A DNA stretch of 64,000 nt, from NCBI GenBank assembly GCA_023238725.1, contig CM041546.1, positions 9,535,983-9,599,982 on the forward strand, written 5' to 3'. The stretch comes from Scortum barcoo. Taxonomy: Eukaryota; Chordata; Actinopteri; Centrarchiformes; Terapontidae. Positions 55,551 through 64,000 of this stretch are shown here, in pieces; within the stretch, counting starts at the first letter, position 1, and each line of letters begins with the position of its first letter. The notes below the pieces were generated by a model. It was not told the DNA's origin and made no database searches. It saw nothing but the letters and a program-made list of their open reading frames with translations. Both the position numbers and the translations under genes were made by a program.

Positions 55551-56570
55551 TCAGACTGAGAGCGGGACAGTAGGGTCCAGTACTTTCAGGTTGAAATATT
55601 CCCCCATGCATATATACATTAGTGGGTTCAGGCAACTACTGAAAAAAGCCAGGTTGGTGGCTACAGGGACACTAACAGAGGTGACATAGTACAATGTTTC
55701 ACTTGGATGAACAGACATGTGATTGACCATCACAATTAGAGCCATGATGTGATAAGGAGCCCAGCAGAGGAAAAAAGTGGTGGTAACTGCAGTGATAACC
55801 TTTGAGGGGCGACTTGACTGGCTGGCCAGAATGCGGTTTGTTCTGTGACGATGGATGATCACAGCATAACAGGAGACAATGACAGTAAAAGGGACAACAA
55901 ATCCCAGGAGGAAGCAGGTGATGGTCATGGCCTGATGATGAAAATCTTTCAGCTGACCCACAGACAGTGTTTCATCTTCATCAGAAAAAGCAAAGTTGTT
56001 GAAGCAGTTAATGATGTCTCTATTGTTGTATGATGGCCCTGCGTCCTTAAAGATGAGGATTCGAGTGCTGAGTATCAGAGCCAGTACCCAAACACCCAGA
56101 CTCACACAGGACGCCTTGCGTACACTTCGGTGGTTTTGGGCCCAAACAGGCCACACCGAAGACACACATCTATCCACACTGATCACCACCAGAATGTAGA
56201 CACTGGCAAACATGTTCAGTAAGTTCATAGTGCTGCTCAACCTGCATATGAAGCTGCTGAGAGGCCAGTGGAAATCCAAAACCAGGAACACTGGCACACT
56301 CAGGGGCAGGAATAGCGTGAAGAGAAAGTTGGCAACAGCAAGGTTGAGGAACCAAACTGTATTAGCATTTTTCTTCATCTTGAGCCCGGTCATCCAGATA
56401 ACTGCTCCATTCCCGAGCACACCAACAAAGGCCAGGCAGTAGACAATGAGAGACATGGTGCGTAGAGATTGTCTCATCTCAACAAGGTTGTCATAGCTGT
56501 TATAGTTTTCAAACTCATATGCGTAATGGTAACTTCCATCATATAAACTTGTGATATTATCGATTTCCAT
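55551..56570 (-). CDS. cmklr1-like: Atypical chemokine-like receptor 1-type GPCR (339 aa, tail-less)
   Basis: A class A seven-TM receptor of the CMKLR1/FPR chemoattractant clade, expected at the plasma membrane of leukocytes (family knowledge). I start at ATG 56568-56570 (MEIDNITSLY), 14 bases after acceptor CATATACAG|GTCTCAA, the same junction as the neighbour. Residues: TM1 with GNG at 53-55, TM3 C109, SVDRC at 131-135, PVWAQNHRSVRKAS at 141-154, ECL2 C189, CWAP at 269-272, NPLMY at 315-319. N-glycosylation is possible at N5. Odd points: the invariant D2.50 is Asn (LAVAN, N81), and the protein stops about 20 residues after NPLMY without helix 8 or a Ser/Thr tail. An out-of-frame SRSQSDTKSVDMSES follows at about 55563-55519. 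It is a diverged, possibly decoy or decaying paralogue of the gene at 60.7 kb. Confidence 0.85.
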   Translation of the reverse strand: MEIDNITSLYDGSYHYAYEFENYNSYDNLVEMRQSLRTMSLIVYCLAFVGVLGNGAVIWMTGLKMKKNANTVWFLNLAVANFLFTLFLPLSVPVFLVLDFHWPLSSFICRLSSTMNLLNMFASVYILVVISVDRCVSSVWPVWAQNHRSVRKASCVSLGVWVLALILSTRILIFKDAGPSYNNRDIINCFNNFAFSDEDETLSVGQLKDFHHQAMTITCFLLGFVVPFTVIVSCYAVIIHRHRTNRILASQSSRPSKVITAVTTTFFLCWAPYHIMALIVMVNHMSVHPSETLYYVTSVSVPVATNLAFFSSCLNPLMYICMGEYFNLKVLDPTVPLSV

Positions 56571-57163
56571 CCTTGTCTTGAGACCTGTATATGATGGCAA
56601 CATGAAAAATATATGTTCACAATTTTTTTGAGACATAAAAAATAACAACATAATAAATTATGTTACAAGAGATTTGTTATTTGCTATTAAAATATTTAAC
56701 CCACACTTAAAACTGTGTGATTTAGTTCACCCAAAAGACACACTGCAGAAATGTGGCTCATGGCGATTTTAATATCAGTCCCATATATTTCATATACATC
56801 CTCCATTAGTTCATGCATTATCATGAGTTATATGCATAAGTAATTGTTTTCAAGCATGTGTTTCGGAAGAAAACTTCTTGAACATGCATCTTAGCTTCCT
56901 GTGTGAGTCTCAACCTGGTTAGTCTGCAGAAAAAAATGCTTGTCTGATGAGACTAATAATTTATTTTACAATTTAAAAAGCTTCTGATTTGAAAAAAAAA
57001 AAGTACACTCTACAGTAGGATGTGATAATGTGATACAGGCTTAGATGAGCAGCTGGACAACAGCCCAACTGTCTTTGTCCACTGAGAAAAAGCAAAGCCA
57101 ACACCAGACACCATTATTGTCTTATTTATTTCAAACTTGTTTTCATATACATCCTACATCATA

Positions 57164-57223
57164 TACATATCATATCATATCATATCATATCATATCATAT
57201 CATATCATATCATATCATATCAT
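57164..57223. repeat. (ATCAT)n pentanucleotide microsatellite
   Basis: About eleven tandem CATAT/ATCAT units, nearly perfect. Confidence 0.95.
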
Positions 57224-59467
57224 CAGTACCTTGCTCAGAGTTGGTCAGTTGGATGCGGATGTCTCTGCAGCTCAAGTCAAACTGTGCTTCCTCAAAGTTG
57301 TGAGCCCTGCAACATGCAACATCACTGCCTCTAAAAAAACAAAAACACCACCTTATGTAATGTGTGGGGAAGTTCCTGAAAACTAAAATGTAGAATCAGC
57401 AAAATAACTGTGTGAGCCTAAATGTACTGTCACTTGAATTGCAAAAAAGTATTTTGACTCTTTTCTTTTTGCCTATTTGAAAAACTAATGATGATTAATG
57501 TGAGCTACAATCATCTTGATTTTGGCTCCCCAAGCAAGGCCAGGTGTGTGAGTCTCTTCTTTGTTGCGCCAGTTGTGCCATTTAATGAACAGCTTTGTTT
57601 TATAGACTGATGACGCTAAAATGTTACTCTGAAACAATTACAGTTTTTATCAGTCTGTTTAATTATCTACTTTTATTTGCAGTTACCGTCTCCACCAGCA
57701 GGGTGTGCTACAGACTTCAGCACCTCCTCAGCCTGCTCTTGCCTTGTAAATAAACACGTCCCATGCTTTGAACTATTAGTGTTACAAAGACTGAAAAATC
57801 AGCTCTTCTCTCTATATCTTCAGATATTTGCTGGTAAAAGATGCGCCTGAGCCAGCCACACGTTGTTAAAGGTGCCTTATATTGATATGGTATATCTTTA
57901 CATAAGTGTGGAAATGATTCGCTATGTACATTTATAGTATATCATATAACATTTTTTTCATTCATATATGAAAATAATAAATATATGAAAAGTAATATAA
58001 ATAGGTAGTTAATGTAGATATTAACATTAACTAACTGCTTTCTATTTTATTTAAGGTGTTTGTCAGGGTTTGCTCCCACTAATTTCAGATGCTTTTCTTG
58101 TCTAGATTAAATTGAAAGGATAACATCAAGCTATTGTAAGGATACCAGTACCTTTCTTGGAGTTAGTCAGTCGGACATGCTCTGACAGGTTAATAAAAGC
58201 TGAAATATGGGACATCACCGCAATGTCAAGGTGGGACCATGACGCAGTAACACATGACAAAAAAAAAAACACACACACAACACACACACATACAAAGCAA
58301 ACAAATCTATGAATTTAAAGTGTCAAAGTGATCACACTTTAATTACATTAAGGGGAACGCAATTTTGAGTAGTTACTAGGGAACAAATGAGGTACTTACT
58401 GCTAGTGAACCATTTCAAAAGTGCTCCCCAGTTAAAGTGGTAGATCCACATTACTTCATCAAAGTCTTAACATTAGTTCCCCATTTTCTGGCTCATACAA
58501 TAAAGTGGTGCATCACCATGTCCTGAATGTATAAAAACAGTGCCTGGATTGTTACGCCACTGAAAACCATAACCTAACTTAACCAAAAGGGATAGTTTCT
58601 TAAAGTAACAACAACCTTCTGTACCAAACAGCTGATCTTAAAAGTGCATGTCAGGATGCATGGGGCCAGCATTGGAACTAGGCCTTTTTCTAATGATTGC
58701 ATTGCAAAATGGCCCTTTTGCATTCTGACAGTAAACATTTGTAGTGCATCCAATGCAAGAACCATCTGAAATGACTCCTACAAAGCGACTGGATAACATC
58801 CATAAATCTGACAGACTTGTATTTCCACACCAACATACTGCTTTTCCGTACTGCTTTTTGGGGAGGAGGATTTTTTCAGCACTGCCACCTCAGCTTTGGC
58901 TTTTCTCTGGCCCTCTGCATGTTTTTCAAAGTGTGTGGAAAGTGATGAATCCTCTTAGGTGCAGGAGTAGGAATTCTGACATAGCTCATAACTCTGATAT
59001 TTTCACTGCTATGAGTGTACATTTGTCAGAGGAACACAGAGTGGTGCACACAGAGTGGTGCAGCGGAGCCTGCTTCTGCAAGTGGATTTAGAAGCTATGG
59101 ACACATCAGATGTGGTAATGTTTTCAGATCAGACTCGTGTTGCTGCTTATCCAGTGGTCTGCTCAAACCAACTGGTCATGTGGAAGCAACAACGTTGCAA
59201 CTGAAATTGCACCCGATGCACGCTAAATGATGCAGGGCTCACTTCAGGACCAGACTTCAGGCGATGTTTGCGGCAGTAATTGCAACTGACCATAGCAGCT
59301 TCCACTGCAGCATGACCAGAAGCACTGGGTTACACTGGGTGTTTCTTATTGTCATCTCTTACTGGGGTGTAGAGATCGAGGCCTCCCATATGTCACCTGG
59401 TTTCACAGTGCAATCGGTGAAACCAATCTTTTGTCTTTCGTCTTTTCTCTTCCTTCCTACATGTCAA

Positions 59468-59508
59468 TCAATGAGGATGGGATTGCAGTAGAATCCCATC
59501 CTCATTGA
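59468..59508. repeat. Perfect 17-bp inverted repeat
   Basis: TCAATGAGGATGGGATT and its exact reverse complement are separated by seven bases (GCAGTAG). A likely hairpin of unknown role. Confidence 0.9.
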
Positions 59509-60704
59509 AGTCAGATGCAAGCTGACCCTTTTGATCTGGCCTAGAAGAGTTCCCTCTCCTAGTCAATTTATATCATGATGAAAGTCTACAATAAGTGTTA
59601 CAGTAGGAATCTGTCAGTGTATGCTGCCATAGAAAAAAATTTGAGAGACTTTTTTTGTGAAATAATTTAATGCAGTGTGCATTATGGATGAGTCATGGTC
59701 AGTCAAGGTCAAAAAAAAAATTTTATTAATGAAAATAATGATGCAATTAAAACTACAGTAACAAGCATCATCATTGTTTTTAATTCAAATGCATGAGAAT
59801 AAGCTTTCATACTACAATATCTATGCCCACAATCTTACATCTCCATTTCTCTACAGTTCTGTGTTGTTTATGGTCTATAAATAGATGCATAAGCCAAGTG
59901 GCTACATTACAAACACCAAACTATAAGCAACATCACTAACAGCTGATGAAATTTTATCAGGCTTTCCATGAAGTAAATAAAAAAAAAGAATACTTCAAAC
60001 TAGCAAACAAAATACTAGTGAATCACCCTCTATGGTGTTACCACATTAAAGGCAACAGCTTGGATTAATGGTATCCAGGTGGTACACTTTAAAAAATATA
60101 CACCTCAGGTTGACGTAAATCATAATAATATAATACTAATCATACAGGTCAAAAAAACAAAATCACAATGTAAGACATTCAAAAATGCTGTAGATCAGAC
60201 AAATGTGGTTCTTGTGGCTACTATCATGAACAATGTTGGGTTCAGTTTGGTAGTTATAGGTGGGGGATTTTATTTGTTTTTGCAGAGATTTAGAAATTAT
60301 GTTTGAGATATCATATTCTGTATTCAGTTCAATATAAATTTTTTTACACTTTTCTATGTTCTGTATTAAGGTGGGTGCTACTACAATGTTTTCTTGTATG
60401 TGGTAAAGTATTGCATGTCCCATAAAGACTTTTTAGTTTTCTTTGCTGTCACACACAGGCAAGGAAATGGTAATCCAAATCAGCTGTATGAAATGAAAAA
60501 CAAAATTCCCTTTCTCGGCCAAGCATTATTTTTCTTGTATTACAAAATGTATCCATAAACTAATGTAATACCTATTTTGAAATTATTACTGGATTCTTTG
60601 GTTGAGGAAGTGCCATTTAAACAACATCAATCTGCTGTACATCAATGAGCAGCCAACAGGACTGCCTTTATCTCATGTAGACATTTGTATAATTAATTAC
60701 AGGC

Positions 60705-61814
60705 TTATAGCTCAGTGCTATTAATTGATTTGTCTTTGCTCTGACCGGTGGTCACTGTTTTGTCAGTGTGAGAACCAGTAACATCTTCCTGGAAGGCAGT
60801 CTCAAATACATTCAGGATTGATTTGCGGATTTTATCCTTGAAATCTTGGCCCATGAAGACGTACAGCAGTGGATTCAGGCAACTGTTGAGAAAGGCCAGG
60901 CTGGTGGCTATTGGGACTCCGATGGTGGTGACATAGTCCAGTGTTTCACTTGGAGGAACAGACATGTAGTTCACCATCTCTGTTAGAATCATGATATGAA
61001 AAGGAGCCCAGCACAGGAAAAAGGCGGTGATTACAGCAGCAATAATCTTAAAGGCACGACCTGACTGGCTGGCCAGGGTGCGGTTCCTCCGAACACGATG
61101 GATGATCACAGCATAACAGGAGACAATGACAGTGAAGGGGACAACAAATCCCAGGAGGGAGCGGGTGATGGTAACGGCCCGGTAACGAAACTGTTGCAGC
61201 TCGTTCACAGACGATGTTTCGTCACCAGAAAGAGAAAAATTGTTGAAGCAGATGATGACCTTCTCATCAATAAGTGATGGTGCAGTGTCCCTGAAGATGA
61301 AATATGGGGCACTGAGTATTAGAGCCAGTACCCAAACACCCAGACTCACACAGGACGCCTTGCGTACATTTCGGTGGTTCTGGGCCCAGACGGGCCACAC
61401 CACAGACACACATCTATCCACACTGATCGCCATCAGGATGTAGACACTGGCAAAGATGTTCAAGGAGCTCAACGTGCTGGTCAGTTTGCACATTAACTTG
61501 CCGAAGGGCCAGTGGAAATTCAAAGCAAGGTACGTGACACTCAGGGGCAGGAAGGAAGTGAAGAGGAAGTCGGCCACGGCCAGGTTGAGAAACCAAACCG
61601 TGTTAACTGTTTTCTTCATCTTGAATCCAGTCACCCAGATAACCACTCCGTTCCCGAACATACCGAGAATGAAGGCCAGGCAGAAAATGACGAGAGTCAT
61701 GGTGTTGAGAGCCTTTCTCAGCTCGGCATACTCGTCGATAAACTCAAATTCATTATTTTCTGATGCATTAGTTGCATTGTTGTGTGAGGGAGGAGTAGCA
61801 TTCATCTTCATCAT
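60705..61814 (-). CDS. cmklr1-like: Chemokine-like receptor 1-type GPCR (369 aa, intact)
   Basis: A class A receptor of the CMKLR1 (chemerin receptor)/FPR clade. These couple to Gi in immune cells at the plasma membrane (family knowledge). I start at ATG 61812-61814 (MMKMNATPP), right after acceptor CGCCTTTGCAG|GTCTCA. An unspliced alternative ATG is at 61833-61835. Residues: N-glycosylation sites N5, N13, N16 and an acidic N terminus; GNG at 53-55 in TM1; LAVAD at 78-82; WPFG in ECL1; C109-C189 disulfide; SVDRC at 131-135; FRDTAPS and CFNNFSLS in ECL2; CWAP at 268-271; NPLLY at 314-318. Helix 8 reads DFKDKIRKSI, with a Ser/Thr-rich tail to 369. FRDTA and CFNNFSLS strongly recall CMKLR1. Whether chemerin is the ligand in fish cannot be told. 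Confidence 0.93.
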   Translation of the reverse strand: MMKMNATPPSHNNATNASENNEFEFIDEYAELRKALNTMTLVIFCLAFILGMFGNGVVIWVTGFKMKKTVNTVWFLNLAVADFLFTSFLPLSVTYLALNFHWPFGKLMCKLTSTLSSLNIFASVYILMAISVDRCVSVVWPVWAQNHRNVRKASCVSLGVWVLALILSAPYFIFRDTAPSLIDEKVIICFNNFSLSGDETSSVNELQQFRYRAVTITRSLLGFVVPFTVIVSCYAVIIHRVRRNRTLASQSGRAFKIIAAVITAFFLCWAPFHIMILTEMVNYMSVPPSETLDYVTTIGVPIATSLAFLNSCLNPLLYVFMGQDFKDKIRKSILNVFETAFQEDVTGSHTDKTVTTGQSKDKSINSTEL

Positions 61815-61980
61815 TGAGACCTGCAAAGGCGACATGAAGACACAATATAATTTTTTTACCTTTTTGCTGTTTGCCTATATAAATGTCGCTGAAGTTAATA
61901 TTATTGATTTTAATGATATAATGATGCAACAGACAACTGATTTTCAACTTTCAACTCTCAACATCCAGTCTTTTACAGTC

Positions 61981-62002
61981 GTTTTTTTTTTTTTTTTTTT
62001 TT
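61981..62002. repeat. Poly-T tract
   Basis: A run of about 22 T in the intron between the receptor's leader exon and its coding exon. Confidence 0.9.
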
Positions 62003-62380
62003 CCCTCAAAGGGCATACTTCTGCCTCCAATTTATCCTTCTGCCCCCGTCCATTACTGGTGATAATGAATACTCTCTTCTTTGACTTTAAGCCCTCTCCT
62101 TAGACCCGCCTGTCTGTTCTATAAAGTTCCCTTCAAATTAAAGGCGTGCGTAAAAGAGATACACAAAAGCGCAACTGACTCAGAAAAGCGGCAAACTCTC
62201 TGAAATAAACAGATTTATTTTATTTGATTAATTTCAATTAATTGCTTTACAATGCAAATCCAAGGTAAAATGCATCTGTGCCCGAAATCAGATTAGTTTT
62301 ATTACGTTTCTTTTTAACAACCCCGATGCATTAATCTAGCGTAAAAATACGACATGACAAGAATAACAGAGGTAACGTAC

Positions 62381-62520
62381 CTTTTCTCGACGCCCTCTGG
62401 TCGGTAGAGGATGGTTCAATTGCAAATCAATCATTGTTCAGATCAATGTAGGCTAATATAGTGGCAAAGTTGTGACATCATCGCCGAGGTTGAGGCGGAG
62501 CCACAGGCTGAGCGCACAAA
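62381..62520 (-). other. Leader exon and promoter of the second receptor
   Basis: On the minus strand the segment ends at GAGAAAAG|GTACGTTAC, a strong donor (last base 62381). It pairs with the acceptor at 61821-61822. An upstream AT-rich ACTATATTA (near 62457) and CRE-like TGATGTCA (62472-62481) could be core promoter elements. No coding frame. Confidence 0.5.
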
Positions 62521-63859
62521 CCCTGCTCTCCCCACTATGGATGTTAAAACTCCTGCATACACTCAGACTTAAACTGCCCATGCATTTGAAACATCTGGAC
62601 ATGTAGGTATAATATTTAAATGTCTGCTCTCTTCATTCTGCTTGACAAGAAGGTCTCTGCAGCATTTGTAACTGTAACTGAGGGTCACCAACCTATTTTG
62701 CAGAAGTAGAGATGATATGTTTCCTCCTGGCAAAATCCTGTTTCACAATCTTGGCAAGATTTAAAAAAATATCTGTCATGGCCATTACTAACAAAGTTAA
62801 GTAAGACTGTCCAAGCAAGAAAAGTTTCCACACACTGCACGGGTATTGCTTTACAATCACACAAACACGCCAAACAATATCATACAGCCCCTAATGCTTA
62901 CCTTTATATTTTCTTTTCTGGCTTCCTGCCAGAGGAGGATATACATGAAGTATTTCACAGACCAATTCATCATCAAGTAGCATACCATTAAGTAATTGCA
63001 GAGGTTACTTAATAAGTATTGTTTTCAAAATTGTTGGAGTGATTCAGTGACTAAATCCACTTTCATAGTTTGGCCTTGTCCATTATCCACTTACAGCTCT
63101 AGCTGACTACTCTCTGCATTTTTGACAGGGTCATATTAGTCCCCAAATGTCTAAGATCATATCAAACAACAACCTAAAGCTGAAAAAGACAGGGAATTAC
63201 AAAATATTTTCAATGCACCAACAAAATTATGTTGTGAGAAAAGTCTAAATATTTTCATGTTTTTTTTCACATATAATGTGTCAAAATGTGAAATTGATTT
63301 AAAACTGAGTTACATTTTTTAGTCCAAACTATTTCTCTAACAAATGAGGAAATTCATATCAGTTAGACAATTAAGTTTATTAGAATAATAGCATCTGATG
63401 TAAAAGGTATGATAATAACTGACTTTAGCACAAAAAGCCTGCTCAAAATATTTATATGTAAATAACAAATGACTAATGATTTACCCACTTCCAGACTACC
63501 TGACTGGAATGTACATGAAAGGGCTGGAACACAGCCATTAATAGTGCAAACAGATTTGTAGCTTTGTTTGCAGTATTAAAGGCTGCAAATCAATCAGTGT
63601 TTTCCGGTGTTAATTTCAACCCTCTGAATTTTTCTGTTCTTGATCTGAGAGGCAGAGGAGGGATTTCTGGCACAACATCTCAGCTCATGGCCATAAAACA
63701 CATAAAAAGGAACATTTAAATGACATTAAACTCCTGATCTGAGAAGCACCTGATATGTAACAGCTACTTGCCAGGTCAATAAAGACAAATATAAAAAGTA
63801 TTTATGTTAAATCATTATCATTAACATCAGTGCATGTGCATGTGATAGACAGATAGACA

Positions 63860-63898
<39 letters not shown>

Positions 63899-64000
63899 AT
63901 TTGACAACTCAGTGTTTTGTAAAGTTATGCAGTGATTGTGAGATGTACATCATGAGTAGAGAAACATTCAAGTCTGAAAAATATTTTAATGATGTAAATA
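62521..64000. other. No gene recognised
   Basis: AT-rich with no domain-bearing frame. A (TATC)n microsatellite lies at 63859-63898. Confidence 0.35.
63859..63898. repeat. (TATC)n microsatellite
   Basis: About nine perfect tetranucleotide units. Confidence 0.95.

Larger units (their letters stand above)
56571..60704. other. Region between the two receptors
   Basis: No coding exon is supported. It holds the (TCATA)n run, two similar donor-like segments (ends at 57230 and near 58150) that could be leader exons of the first receptor, and the hairpin at 59468-59508. The right end is the 3' UTR of the second receptor. Confidence 0.35.

Noticed and set aside
57045..57386. 113-aa frame with an ISYHIISYH repeat
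   Set aside because: It is a translation of the pentanucleotide microsatellite.
61456..62103. 215-aa plus-strand frame
   Set aside because: It is antisense to the intact receptor and runs through a poly-T tract. No domain.

Overview
This window looks like a teleost (probably percomorph) nuclear genome. Long single-exon C2H2 zinc-finger coding regions sit behind spliced 5' untranslated exons. Two intronless-ORF chemoattractant-type GPCRs follow. The gaps hold decayed fish transposons: L2/CR1-like, L1-like and I/Nimb-like LINEs, Tc1-like DNA transposons, and PIF/Harbinger and hAT MITEs. There is no bacterial-type gene organisation, and I recognised no CRISPR array, tRNA or rRNA. Every well-supported gene is on the minus strand.

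Layout. 1-2.4 kb: probable first exon, intron and promoter of a gene whose coding part lies left of the window. 3.5-6.2 kb: zinc-finger gene 1 (563 aa in my model, with an 8-nt coding first exon). 6.2-6.8 kb: an inverted duplication at its promoter edge and a roughly 60-bp minisatellite. 8.3-13.7 kb: zinc-finger gene 2 (997 aa) with a CpG/NRF1-type promoter. 16.5-24.7 kb (5' exon near 27.5 kb): zinc-finger gene 3, a giant of about 2,726 aa with about 50 fingers. It is split into two ORFs by one apparent missing base in an A5/T5 run. 25-45 kb: transposon-rich gap with one CpG island at 37.4-38.2 kb. 45.4-54.2 kb: zinc-finger gene 4 (643 aa, 11 fingers). 55.5-62.5 kb: two tandem chemokine-like receptor 1 (CMKLR1/FPR-clade) GPCRs. 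62.5-64 kb: nothing recognised.

Most interesting result. Genes 1, 2 and 3 share a module I do not recognise as a named domain. A PVV-x-L-x-T motif is followed by an HH-type C2H2 finger, then exactly seven residues, then an atypical C-x2-C-x12/13-H-x-C finger. Genes 1 and 2 also share a one-residue-gap C-x-C finger near the N terminus. Together these suggest a local tandem family of probable nuclear nucleic-acid-binding proteins. Gene 3 and parts of gene 2 also use alternating C2H2/C2HC finger pairs.

Second, the upstream GPCR copy has lost the class-A D2.50 aspartate (LAVAN instead of LAVAD) and its cytoplasmic tail. Its neighbour is intact, so the pair looks like one conventional receptor plus one atypical or decaying copy.

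Gene functions are inferred from motifs only; no database search was possible.
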